DNA from: Gallionellaceae bacterium UBA6222
GTDB lineage: Bacteria; Pseudomonadota; Gammaproteobacteria; Burkholderiales; Gallionellaceae
Assembly: GCA_002421915.1 (NCBI GenBank)
Contig: DISA01000015.1
Coordinates: forward strand, 1 to 13,820
DNA: 13,820 nt
Direction of reading: 5' to 3'
Under the pieces are notes generated by a model. That model was not told the origin of the DNA. It did no database searches and saw nothing but the letters and a program-made list of their open reading frames with translations. Position numbers and translations under genes: made by a program. Below are positions 1-6,758 of the stretch, piece after piece. The stretch's first letter is position 1; every line of letters begins with the position of its first letter.

Positions 1-28
1 GTGCTCTACCAGGCTGAGCTACACTCCG
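1..28 (-). tRNA. tRNA-Pro, 5' part only (cut by window edge)
   Basis: Read on the minus strand, the sequence from position 28 downward begins with a 7-nt acceptor strand CGGAGTG, then T8-A9, then a D-stem GCTC paired with GAGC around the loop AGCCTGGTA. A C at position 1 together with this D-arm is characteristic of bacterial proline tRNAs. The anticodon lies beyond the left edge, so the isoacceptor cannot be read. The 5' end is only 6 nt downstream of the ispB stop codon. The tRNA is therefore either transcribed from within the 3' end of ispB or made by readthrough from it. Confidence 0.85.
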
Positions 29-30
29 AT

Positions 31-57
31 GAAACTAAAATTGCCGCGTGGCGGCAA
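31..57 (-). terminator. Terminator-like hairpin at the ispB stop codon
   Basis: On the minus strand a perfect 7-bp stem TTGCCGC / GCGGCAA with the 3-nt loop CAC (positions 57-41) is followed directly by TTTTAGTTT. This has the shape of an intrinsic terminator, but its T-run is short and interrupted. The hairpin lies inside the last ispB codons and the T-run covers the stop codon, directly before tRNA-Pro. It may end or weaken the ispB transcript. It could also simply be coding sequence. Confidence 0.4.
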
Positions 58-997
58 AGTGCGCCAATTCTAACAGAGCACGCTTGAATTGCGTATCGCT
101 AAATGCAGCAACGGCGGCGCAGGCCGCTTCGGCCTCTTGCAATGCCTGTTGCCGGGTGAATTCAAGCGCACCGGTGGCGTGGATGATTTCCTGCACCCGG
201 GCCAGCTTGGCTACATCGCCCTGCTCAATGGCGGCGCGCACCAGCGCGGACTGTTGCGGCGTGCCCTGTTGCATGGCATGAATCAGGGGCAGGGTTGGCT
301 TGCCCTCGGCCAGGTCATCGCCGAGATGTTTGCCGGTCTCTGCTTCGTCGGCGGAATAGTCCAGCACATCGTCGATCAGCTGGAAGGCGGTGCCGAGATG
401 CATGCCATATTTTGCCGCCGCTTCCTCGTCGGTTTCTGATGCCTGGCCCAGGATGGCGCCGAGGCGCATCGCCGCCTCGAACAGCTTGGCGGTCTTGCAA
501 TGGATGACGCGCATGTAATTGGCGATATCAACATCGGCATCGTGGCAATTGAGCAGTTGCAGCACCTCGCCCTCGGCGATGATGTTGGTGGCATCGGCCA
601 TGATCTGCATCACCCGCATCTCACCCACATCCACCATCATCTGAAAGGCGCGCGAATAAAGGAAATCGCCGACCAGAACGCTGGCCGCGTTGCCAAACAG
701 GGTATTGGCAGTTTCGCGGCCACGGCGCAGGTCCGACTCGTCCACCACGTCGTCGTGGAGCAGGGTCGCGGTGTGGATGAATTCCACTACGGCAGCCAAT
801 TCGTACTGGTGCTTGTCGCGGCAGCCGAAGGCTTGTGCCGACAGCAATACCAGCATCGGGCGCAGGCGCTTGCCGCCGCTGTTGACGATGTACTCGCCGA
901 CCTGGTTGACCAGCGCCACCTCGGAATGCAGGCGGGCGCGGATCACCGTGTCCACCGCCGCCATATCCGGCGCAAGCAACTCTTTTAACTTATCCAA
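35..997 (-). CDS. ispB: Octaprenyl diphosphate synthase
   Basis: This 320-residue cytosolic trans-prenyltransferase matches the usual length of IspB. It extends farnesyl diphosphate with isopentenyl diphosphate to make the C40 side chain of ubiquinone or menaquinone. Visible motifs are GGKRLRP (about residues 41-47, diphosphate binding), the first Asp-rich motif DDVVD at 82-86 with the following RRG, KTA near 168-170, and the second Asp-rich motif DDVLD at 209-213 with a downstream GK-rich stretch. The Asp pairs bind Mg2+ and the substrate diphosphates. The start is TTG at 997-995, preceded by GGGGAG with a tight spacing; starting at Met12 would remove family-conserved N-terminal sequence. 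The gene reads toward tRNA-Pro and is divergent from the toxin-antitoxin pair. The exact product chain length (C40) is inferred from family resemblance. Confidence 0.93.
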   Translation of the reverse strand: MDKLKELLAPDMAAVDTVIRARLHSEVALVNQVGEYIVNSGGKRLRPMLVLLSAQAFGCRDKHQYELAAVVEFIHTATLLHDDVVDESDLRRGRETANTLFGNAASVLVGDFLYSRAFQMMVDVGEMRVMQIMADATNIIAEGEVLQLLNCHDADVDIANYMRVIHCKTAKLFEAAMRLGAILGQASETDEEAAAKYGMHLGTAFQLIDDVLDYSADEAETGKHLGDDLAEGKPTLPLIHAMQQGTPQQSALVRAAIEQGDVAKLARVQEIIHATGALEFTRQQALQEAEAACAAVAAFSDTQFKRALLELAHFAATRQF

Positions 998-1033
998 GAA
1001 ACTCCCCTATCGGAACCGGCGCGTAGCGCGCTC

Positions 1034-1061
1034 TATATATTGGGCGCGCATTGTCGCACAA
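1034..1061 (-). promoter_or_regulatory. Candidate sigma-70 promoter for ispB
   Basis: On the minus strand, TTGTGC (positions 1061-1056) is followed after 16 bp by TATATA (1039-1034). The -10 box is good and the -35 box fair. The predicted transcript would begin near 1027, leaving a leader of about 30 nt before the TTG start of ispB. The assignment rests on motif match and position only. Confidence 0.4.
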
Positions 1062-1137
1062 TTACCTATAGGCGAAAAAGCTGCCGACCCTTTGAATCAC
1101 AAGCGCTGAAATTCGGCAATTTCCAGAGAGCGCCGAA

Positions 1138-1155
1138 GTAGCACCAGTGTGCTAC
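1138..1155. promoter_or_regulatory. Palindromic operator of the toxin-antitoxin pair
   Basis: A perfect inverted repeat, GTAGCAC (1138-1144) and GTGCTAC (1149-1155), is separated by 4 bp and lies 36 bp before the antitoxin start. Ribbon-helix-helix antitoxins usually bind such short palindromes as dimers or tetramers and repress their own operon. A further GTGCAC at 1161-1166 may be a partial neighbouring half-site. The palindrome is directly visible; its role as operator is inferred from position and family. Confidence 0.65.
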
Positions 1156-1191
1156 ATTATGTGCACCCCGTTACTCCCCATGGAGACCACC

Positions 1192-1476
1192 ATGTCCACA
1201 ACCACCATACGTTTGCCGGAAAATCTGAAGACCCGCGTTGCAGCGGCTGCGAAGCGCGCGGGCACCACAACTCACGGTTTCATCCTAGATGCCATTGCAG
1301 AAAAGGCCGAGCAGGAAGAACGGCGCACAGCTTTCGATGCCGAAGCCGAAGACCGTTATGCACGAATCGTCGCCACCGGAAAGACCATCCCCTGGCAGGA
1401 GATGCGCGGTTATCTCGAAGAACGCATCGCAGGCAAAGACACAAAACGCCCGGTCGCCCGCAAACTGGCTCGCTGA
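1192..1476 (+). CDS. Ribbon-helix-helix (CopG/ParD-like) antitoxin
   Basis: A 94-residue protein starting MSTTTIRLPENLKTRV, a typical N-terminal ribbon-helix-helix DNA-binding segment (strand TTIRLP, helices from about residue 10 to 42). It is followed by a charged, probably flexible C-terminal half that would wrap the toxin. The start at 1192 has GGAG six nt upstream; an earlier in-frame ATG at 1147 would place the operator inside the gene and lacks a ribosome site. The stop is 2 nt before the toxin start, so the two are almost certainly translated together. Its expected roles are neutralising the ParE-like partner and repressing the operon through the palindrome at 1138-1155. The subfamily (CopG, ParD or other RHH) is not certain. 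Confidence 0.85.
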   Translation: MSTTTIRLPENLKTRVAAAAKRAGTTTHGFILDAIAEKAEQEERRTAFDAEAEDRYARIVATGKTIPWQEMRGYLEERIAGKDTKRPVARKLAR

Positions 1477-1478
1477 AC

Positions 1479-1769
1479 ATGGCACACATCGAACTGGCTG
1501 CGGAAGTGGGGGATGATTTTGATCGCATCCTCGATCACCTTGTGCAATACCAAATCGAAAACCCTGCATTGCGCATTCGCGAGATCATCGAAGCGATCAG
1601 CGTACTGGAATACAACCCCATGATCGGCCGCCCCTCAAATACCGACAAACGTGAACTCGTGATAGGGCAACGCTCACACGGCTACATTGCCTTGTACCGT
1701 TACGTGGCCGAAGTCGATACCGTTTTTATCCTTGCCGTGCGCGGCCAGAAGGAAGCAGGCTCGGTCTGA
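1479..1769 (+). CDS. RelE/ParE-family toxin
   Basis: A 96-residue protein of the RelE/ParE fold. The diagnostic part is the C-terminal half: an NPMIGRP turn (about residues 47-53), RELVIG, GYIALYRY, then a final strand TVFILAVRGQKEAG. ParE members are thought to poison DNA gyrase and RelE members cleave mRNA on the ribosome. The RELVIG...ALYRY pattern fits the ParE/plasmid-stabilisation branch better, but the target cannot be read from sequence. The ATG lies 2 nt after the antitoxin stop with no clear ribosome site of its own, suggesting coupling. The reading frame is intact, so the pair may be active. Confidence 0.87.
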   Translation: MAHIELAAEVGDDFDRILDHLVQYQIENPALRIREIIEAISVLEYNPMIGRPSNTDKRELVIGQRSHGYIALYRYVAEVDTVFILAVRGQKEAGSV

Positions 1770-1843
1770 CTTACCGAATGTATTGAAGAGCGAATGCGAC
1801 ATGAGGGGAGGCAATGCTTGTTCAATGAATCGTGCTTTGAAAT

Positions 1844-2476
1844 TTATTTCGAGCCTGGCCCCTTTGATTCCTTTAAGCCCGACTGCTTTTGCCGCCACAG
1901 CACCAATGCACCCCAAAGCAGCGCCGCGATCATGAACAATGCGCCACAAGCATGAACGAACGCCCCGATACCCTGCGCATGGGGCAACTGGCCGAACGAG
2001 CCCAACAAATAGATCCAGTCGTGCGGGCCTGTTTCGCCGGTATGACCACCGACCATGATCATTTGCGGATGCAGCGAATCGTAGATATACGCCGACAGAT
2101 CAACCAGGCTGACACTGGCCCACCACACAGCCATCGCCGCCCCGAAGTTGTCGTGCTGCTTCAGGTAAAAGGCAATGCCGATTCCCAGCGGCACCATCAG
2201 CTGCAACAAGCTCCCACCCGAAATCATCAAGAACTCGCCAAAAGGCATGAACAGCACATGCCCAGCCTCATGGATAGGCAGCAGGATGTTGTGCATGAAA
2301 GAGCCATTGATCTCGGCATAGCGATAGTCGTAAGCGATCAGAAACCAACTCCACAAAGCCAGCAATACCAACGCCGCACAACGACCGTAGAACGAAGCCG
2401 CATCCATTTTTTCAAGCGGACGCAACAATGCAAAACCATGTTCACTTTCATCAAGCGCTTGCTCAATATTCCCCAC
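1844..2476 (-). CDS. Small membrane protein with HEAGH zinc-protease motif (M50B-like)
   Basis: A predicted 210-residue protein with about five hydrophobic segments (roughly residues 33-50, 64-80, 88-105, 114-132 and 170-194). The second contains HEAGH at 69-73, the HExxH zinc-binding signature of M50 (site-2 protease-like) intramembrane metallopeptidases. A third metal ligand may be H145 or the HD pair at 152-153. M50 enzymes cut substrates within the membrane, but no substrate is suggested here and a non-proteolytic role is possible. The GTG start at 2476 has no clear ribosome site; Met24 (2407) is an alternative. An in-frame stop lies just upstream in the 2486-2508 repeat. The last eight codons (ESKGPGSK) come from the 1848-1870 repeat, so both ends are set by repeat copies. 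Confidence 0.6.
   Translation of the reverse strand: MGNIEQALDESEHGFALLRPLEKMDAASFYGRCAALVLLALWSWFLIAYDYRYAEINGSFMHNILLPIHEAGHVLFMPFGEFLMISGGSLLQLMVPLGIGIAFYLKQHDNFGAAMAVWWASVSLVDLSAYIYDSLHPQMIMVGGHTGETGPHDWIYLLGSFGQLPHAQGIGAFVHACGALFMIAALLWGALVLWRQKQSGLKESKGPGSK
1848..1870 (-). repeat. 23-bp repeat, copy A (inside the 3' end of the HEAGH gene)
   Basis: On the minus strand the copy reads GAATC, then AAAGGGGCCAGGCTCG, then AA. It is an exact 23-of-23 inverted match to copy B at 2486-2508. It supplies the C-terminal codons of the HEAGH-motif gene, whose TAA stop begins 1-2 nt beyond the repeat. I recall similar GGGGTCAG/GGGGCCAGG...CTCGAATT sequences scattered near RAYT-type transposases in other proteobacteria; that link is from memory and untested. 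Confidence 0.85.
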
Positions 2477-2485
2477 AGGAGCAAT

Positions 2486-2508
2486 GAATCAAAGGGGCCA
2501 GGCTCGAA
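2486..2508 (+). repeat. 23-bp repeat, copy B (just upstream of the HEAGH gene)
   Basis: An exact inverted partner of copy A at 1848-1870. It lies 9 nt upstream of the GTG start of the HEAGH-motif gene and contains an in-frame stop for that gene. Together the two copies box the gene in a unit of about 660 bp. Confidence 0.85.
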
Positions 2509-2639
2509 TTGTTTTTTCGCATGCTTCATCATTCCCCATTCCCATCTAATCCCGAATCGCTTGCCGCCGCACGAACCAACTGCGCACCGTAGCCCCTCGC
2601 ATCCCAGTGGTCAATATGCCAAACGGCCTATGTACCCGG

Positions 2640-3370
2640 CTATAACTCCAGTTCGCCTTGCCCTGCCATTCCGTCGTCATTGCCTACGACCGCGCGCGGT
2701 CTGCCCCTCGGTTTGCTTTCGCGCCTTTGCCCGGTCATTTGTTCGATGTGCCGGTAGAAGCGTTCGTTGCCCAGCGGTTGGTTCTGGTTGAGGGCGAGGC
2801 GTATGTCGCTGATGGCCTCTGCATCCAATTGCGCGCGAAACAGGGCACGGTAGGCGCTTTGCCGTTCTTCGCCGGTTGCGCCCAGCGATTGGTAAAGCGG
2901 GTGCGGGGTGAGGATCGCACTGCTTTGTCCGAGGGCGTTGCTGCGGTAGCTACTCCAGCGGTAGTGGGCGGGATCGTTGACCATGTTGGCGCGCACGGGG
3001 TTGAGTTCGATGTAGCGCTGGCAGGCGAGCAGGTAGGTTCGGCCTGTATCAATGAGGATTTGTAGCGACTGTCCCATAGCGTGCCGGTGCGGCGGTAGCT
3101 GACGTTGATGTATTGAACGTAGCGCCTGCCCAGAGCGATGATGAGTTGCGGGACGGCTTTGGCGTCCTTGGGGGTGAGCAGCAGATGTACGTGGTTGGTC
3201 ATCAGGGCGTAGGCATGCAGGGCGCATTGTTCTTTGCGCAGTGCCTCATTCAGCCAGTGCAGGTAGACGTGATAGTCCTCTTCGGCGAAGAAGCATGGCT
3301 CGCGGTTGTGCCCGCGTTGCACGATGTGCAGCGGTACGTCGTCGATGTGGACGCGCGGGCGGCGGGGCAT
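2640..3370 (-). pseudogene. REP-associated tyrosine transposase (RAYT, Y1_Tnp), frameshifted
   Basis: The N-terminal part runs from ATG 3370 and shows the Y1 HUH nuclease core: an N-terminal strand ending IVQRGHNRE, then ALMTNHVHLLLTP (the HxH metal motif), then RRYVQYIN with the likely catalytic tyrosine, then GTLWDSRYKSSLI. After that the frame is lost. The rest continues one frame over as YLLACQRYIELNPVRANMV...HYRWSSYRSNALG and ends with RGRPR, a C-terminal hallmark of RAYTs. The break lies near 3036-3037: restoring one base in an Arg codon there (CC to CGC on the minus strand) rejoins both halves into a normal full-length enzyme of about 243 residues. RAYTs are domesticated IS200/IS605-like nucleases linked to REP hairpin spread. 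This copy is inactive unless the missing base is a sequencing error. Confidence 0.88.
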
Positions 3371-3435
3371 GGCGAGACATTACCTCAGGCCGCTATGAAA
3401 ATCGAGTGCGGTTCGCCCCGTTTTTAAGCCTGGTG

Positions 3436-4704
3436 CTAACCGGCGGCCTCTCCGCGTCGCCGCAGATACAGGCCGATGCCCACCCCCAAGACGCTCAGCG
3501 CCACCATATACCAGGCCGGCACCTGCGCGCCCAGCACCGGCACCATCAAGCTGACCAGCACCGGCGTCATGCCGCCGAACACGGCATAAGCCACGTTGTA
3601 GGAGAAGGACAGGCCGGAGAAGCGCACGGCGGGCGGGAACTGCATCACGGCGGCGCTGGGTACCACGCCGATCACGCCAACGAAGAAGCCGTTCAGGGCG
3701 TACCACATATATAGATGCTCGGTGCCGCCCACCAGTTGTTGATAGAGCAGCCATGAGCTCGCGCCCAGTGCCACACAGCCGTAAGCGAGTACACGCCCCG
3801 CGCCGTAACGGTCAGCCAGCGCGCCGAACACGATGCAGCCTATGGTCAGCGCCAGCGTGGCGAAGCTGTTGGCGGTGAGCGCGGTGGCACCGGGGATGGC
3901 GAACAGCTTTTGCATCAGGGTCGGCGTCATCAGGATCATCACCACCACGGCAGCGGACAGCAGCCAAGTCATGAGCATGGTGAGCACCACCGCCGGGCGG
4001 TGCGCGCGCACCACTTTCTTCAGCGGTAGTTCATCTGCCAATTCTTGGCGCGCCTGCATCTCTTTGAACACCGGCGTCTCTTGCAGGTACTGGCGCAACC
4101 ACACGGCGAGCAGACCGAACACACCGCCGAGGATGAACGGCACGCGCCAACCTTCGGCCAGCAGCGCGGCAGGATCGTAAGCATGATTGACCGCCATCGC
4201 CACCAGCGAACCGAGCAGGATGCCGCCGGTCAGTCCGGCGGTCAGTGTGCCGCAGGCGAAACCGACATGATGCTGCGGCACGTGTTCGGCCACGAACACC
4301 CAGGCACCCGGCACTTCACCGCCGATGGCCGCGCCCTGCAATACACGCAGCGCCAACAACAGCAGCGGTGCGGCGATACCCAAGGTGGCATAGGTGGGCA
4401 ACAGACCGATGAGCAGCGTCGGCACCGCCATCAACAGGATGCTGAGCATGAACATGCGCTTGCGGCCGAACAGGTCGCCGAAGTGCGCCATGATGATGCC
4501 GCCCAGCGGGCGCGCCAGATAGCCGGCGGCGAAGATGCCGAAGGTCTGCACCTGACGCAGCCAGTCGGGCATGTCGGGCGGGAAGAATAGTTGCGAGATG
4601 GCCGCCGCGAAGAACACGAAGATGACGAAGTCGTAGAACTCCAGCGCGCCGCCCAGTGCGGCCAGCGTCAGCGTGCGATAATCGTTGCGGGTCAGGCTAG
4701 ACAC
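3436..4704 (-). CDS. MFS transporter of the metabolite:H+ symporter (MHS) type
   Basis: A 422-residue inner-membrane protein with about 12 membrane spans. Near the N-terminus it has GGALEFYDFVIFVFFA (first span) and, between spans 2 and 3, GDLFGRKR, the MFS loop motif. GGEVPGAWVFVAEH in span 4/5 is typical of the MHS branch that includes KgtP, ProP and ShiA, which import carboxylates, compatible solutes or similar small molecules with protons. The substrate cannot be assigned. The chosen start is GTG 4704, preceded by GGAGG four nt upstream, rather than ATG 4722, which has no ribosome site; the GTG start gives a family-like N-terminus. It overlaps the end of the upstream membrane-protein gene by 8 nt, so the two are probably translated together. 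Confidence 0.88.
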   Translation of the reverse strand: MSSLTRNDYRTLTLAALGGALEFYDFVIFVFFAAAISQLFFPPDMPDWLRQVQTFGIFAAGYLARPLGGIIMAHFGDLFGRKRMFMLSILLMAVPTLLIGLLPTYATLGIAAPLLLLALRVLQGAAIGGEVPGAWVFVAEHVPQHHVGFACGTLTAGLTGGILLGSLVAMAVNHAYDPAALLAEGWRVPFILGGVFGLLAVWLRQYLQETPVFKEMQARQELADELPLKKVVRAHRPAVVLTMLMTWLLSAAVVVMILMTPTLMQKLFAIPGATALTANSFATLALTIGCIVFGALADRYGAGRVLAYGCVALGASSWLLYQQLVGGTEHLYMWYALNGFFVGVIGVVPSAAVMQFPPAVRFSGLSFSYNVAYAVFGGMTPVLVSLMVPVLGAQVPAWYMVALSVLGVGIGLYLRRRGEAAG

Positions 4705-5305
4705 GTTTCCTCCGCAAGGCATGTTGCAGGTTCACCTTGATGGTCACCCACAGGGCATAGATCGCCAGCGGCGCGTCGATCAGGTAATCCCACAGGTTGG
4801 TCGATTCGTAGCAGGCGAAACTCCAACCGGCGATTGCGCTGGCGATCGCCAGTGGCAACAAAGTTAGCCGGTGCCGCAGCGCCCACAGCGCGAGCAGCGC
4901 CAGCATCACGAACAAACCGATGCTGCCATAACCGGAACGATAGGGATCGAGCGGCCCCCACCCCAGCGCGAACGGGTACAGCAGCAGTGCCATCCCGCTT
5001 ACAAACATCAGCAATGCACCGCGCTCTCGCGCGTCCCACACGCCGCCCATTGCCGGATTCAAGCGCATGATCAGCGCGCTGCCCAGCAACAGCACGCTGG
5101 TAATACTCAAATCGCCCACCATGCCGCGCAACCAGCCCGCCAGCGACAGGCCAAACACGGGGATCATCACCAGCGCGTAGATGCCCGCGACAAGAGCTGC
5201 ACGGCGCACGGGAGAAAGACGCCGCGCATAGGGCAAGCGCAGCGCCAGCAGCAGCCACACCAGAGCCAAGCCTGTCAGTCCAGCCCAGTCAGCGAACGGC
5301 ATCAT
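4697..5305 (-). CDS. Multi-span membrane protein, function unknown
   Basis: I do not recognise this 202-residue protein. It has six to seven hydrophobic segments separated by short loops, with a conserved-looking loop GVWDARERGA, then GWGPLDPYRSGYG (about residues 115-127), then a late CYESTNLWDYLIDAP loop, and a basic C-terminus (RRKR). ATG 5305 is chosen because AGGG lies 6 nt upstream; ATG 5311 and ATG 5302 are close alternatives. An open frame continues upstream to 5386, but those codons belong to the palindromic repeat at 5315-5385. Its 3' end overlaps the MFS gene by 8 nt, hinting at a shared role or at least coupled expression. The gap to the sialidase-like gene is filled by the repeat. 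Confidence 0.7.
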   Translation of the reverse strand: MMPFADWAGLTGLALVWLLLALRLPYARRLSPVRRAALVAGIYALVMIPVFGLSLAGWLRGMVGDLSITSVLLLGSALIMRLNPAMGGVWDARERGALLMFVSGMALLLYPFALGWGPLDPYRSGYGSIGLFVMLALLALWALRHRLTLLPLAIASAIAGWSFACYESTNLWDYLIDAPLAIYALWVTIKVNLQHALRRKRV

Positions 5306-5314
5306 CGGCATCCC

Positions 5315-5385
5315 TGTGGATCGGGTTTTAACCCGATATTTCGCGTCAATCCACCACCACATGCCGGACTGAAGTCCGACCCACA
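5315..5385. repeat. Inverted pair of REP-like 23-bp hairpin units, intergenic copy
   Basis: The left unit (5315-5337) and the right unit (5363-5385, opposite orientation) are separated by 25 bp. Each starts with TGTGG and contains its own hairpin. In the left unit it is ATCGGGTT / AACCCGAT; in the right, read on the minus strand, GTCGGACT / AGTCCGGC. The right unit differs from the recG copies at stem positions 11/18 and 12/17, and both changes keep the pairing. The element fills nearly the whole gap between the sialidase-like gene (ends 5397) and the next gene (starts about 5305). In RNA it could form one or two stems between the two coding regions. Confidence 0.85.
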
Positions 5386-5396
5386 AACTTCATTCC

Positions 5397-6758
5397 TCAT
5401 GGCGCCTCCTGCAAACGATATTTGAGCCAGGCCGGGTCGATGCGCACGTGTTTGATGAAGGTGCGGTTCCAAGTGTAGGCAAGATGAATGTCGCCATTGC
5501 GGGTCTGGATCATATAGGGGTAGGAGAATTCGAAATGGCAACCGCCGCGCCCCACTATTTGCGGCCGGGCCGAGGCGACATATGCCGCGAGTTGCCCTTG
5601 ATCTGCCTTGTGCAAAACGGGGTCGCTGCCGCGCAACAGATGAGCGACGACATCGAGACAGGCAGTTTCCTCCAACTCGATATTGCGCAGACCGTTCATT
5701 TCTTCCAGCCGGTGCAGTTCGCGCCAGGTTTCCCCGCCGTCAGCCGACAGTTGCAGGCTCAACGATTCGCGTCCGTGTGCCTGATCGTTCAGCACCGCCA
5801 GCAGTTTTCCATCGTCCAGCACCAGTGCGGTCAGCGCCGCATCGGGATTGCGCAGGGTGCTTTTTTGCGGGGCCTGCCAATGCCAGCCGCCGTCGTTCGT
5901 CGCAATGGAGACCACGCGCTTTTCCGCATCCTTACCCGCATACCGGTTCAGCACCAGCGCCTGCTGCGCGCTCTGCACCAGCACCACCGGCTGCAACGTG
6001 CCTTGGCCGCCGGCAGCGAGGCGCTGTTTGTCAATCACCTTGCCGGCCTGATCGAGGCGCAGGATCTCGGCAAACTTGGTCACGAACTCGTGATACACCG
6101 GCAACCCCATGGTGCCGTCGGCATAAAAGAAGGGGGCACTTTTGACCAGTGTGCTGATGTTGATGAAGGGCGAGGTGATGAGACGGCGCGGTGTGCTCCA
6201 GTGTTCGCCTTCGTCACTAGAGGTCATCAGAGTGATTGAACTGCCCGCCCAGCCACCGAGCGAAACGGTGACATAGAACAGCCACAGTTCGCCATTCGCC
6301 GCGCGCACCGCCACCGGATTGCCGACTTTGGCGATGTAACGATTGAGCCCGCGTTGTGTTTGCTCGCGCCCGGTCACCACTTGCTCCGCACCCCAGGTGC
6401 CGGATACCGGATCAAAGATCGCGCTGTTGACGGTCACATCCGCCGCCCCTTCACGGCTGCCGGAAAACCAGAATGTGCGCACACGTCCGTCATGCAGCTC
6501 AACCAGTGAGGCGGCATGGGTCGTGGTCTGCTGCCGGCTTGAGGCCAGATGCGCCTGCAGCCGTCCCATGACGATGCCCGTCGCCGGTTTGCCACGTCTC
6601 GGTTTTTTACCGGCTGGTACCGGCGGCGCGGCGGTTTGCGCCACCGGCGGCGGCAGACGGAAACCGTAAGTGAAATGCCAACCCGAGGCCTTGAATAGCG
6701 CAAAAGTGGAAGCGGCCAACACGAATGCAAGCAGGGCCAGCCTTTTATATTTCCCCAT
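5397..6758 (-). CDS. Sialidase-like BNR-repeat protein with N-terminal membrane anchor
   Basis: A 453-residue protein. Residues 6-26 form a hydrophobic signal anchor or signal peptide; residues 35-60 are a Pro/Lys-rich linker, so the rest should lie in the periplasm. The body is a beta-propeller of the BNR_2 / sialidase-like type. It has three clear Asp boxes (SSDEGEHW 180-187, TNDGGWHW 287-294, SADGGETW 338-345), and the opening HAASLVELHDGRV...FWFSGSREGAADV (81-108) is typical of that family. I see no FRIP motif of classical sialidases, so sialic acid need not be the substrate; another exo-glycosidase activity or glycan binding is possible. The ATG directly follows the GT39 stop with no gap, and AAGGA lies 9 nt upstream. 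The operon position suggests it trims or binds the glycan made by its neighbours. Confidence 0.8.
   Translation of the reverse strand: MGKYKRLALLAFVLAASTFALFKASGWHFTYGFRLPPPVAQTAAPPVPAGKKPRRGKPATGIVMGRLQAHLASSRQQTTTHAASLVELHDGRVRTFWFSGSREGAADVTVNSAIFDPVSGTWGAEQVVTGREQTQRGLNRYIAKVGNPVAVRAANGELWLFYVTVSLGGWAGSSITLMTSSDEGEHWSTPRRLITSPFINISTLVKSAPFFYADGTMGLPVYHEFVTKFAEILRLDQAGKVIDKQRLAAGGQGTLQPVVLVQSAQQALVLNRYAGKDAEKRVVSIATNDGGWHWQAPQKSTLRNPDAALTALVLDDGKLLAVLNDQAHGRESLSLQLSADGGETWRELHRLEEMNGLRNIELEETACLDVVAHLLRGSDPVLHKADQGQLAAYVASARPQIVGRGGCHFEFSYPYMIQTRNGDIHLAYTWNRTFIKHVRIDPAWLKYRLQEAP

Noticed and set aside
1889..2791. Plus-strand open frame of 300 codons across the HEAGH gene and the RAYT 3' end
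   Set aside because: It runs antisense through two minus-strand genes with clear family motifs, and its translation is Pro/Arg/His-rich with no domain.
3371..3435. Possible degenerate copy of the GGGGCCAGG...CTCGAATT repeat (minus strand GGGGCGAACC...CTCGATTTT) upstream of the RAYT
   Set aside because: Only the GGGGC and CTCGA blocks agree and the spacing differs; too weak to call without other copies.
4702..4722. ATG 4722 as the MFS start
   Set aside because: No ribosome site upstream, whereas GGAGG lies just before GTG 4704, which also gives the usual family N-terminus.
5306..5386. N-terminal extension of the unknown membrane protein to 5386
   Set aside because: These codons are encoded by the palindromic repeat pair, and a ribosome site (AGGG) precedes ATG 5305 instead.
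5448..6239. Plus-strand open frame of 263 codons opposite the sialidase-like gene
   Set aside because: No recognisable domain and no ribosome site; the opposite strand has three Asp boxes and tight operon spacing.
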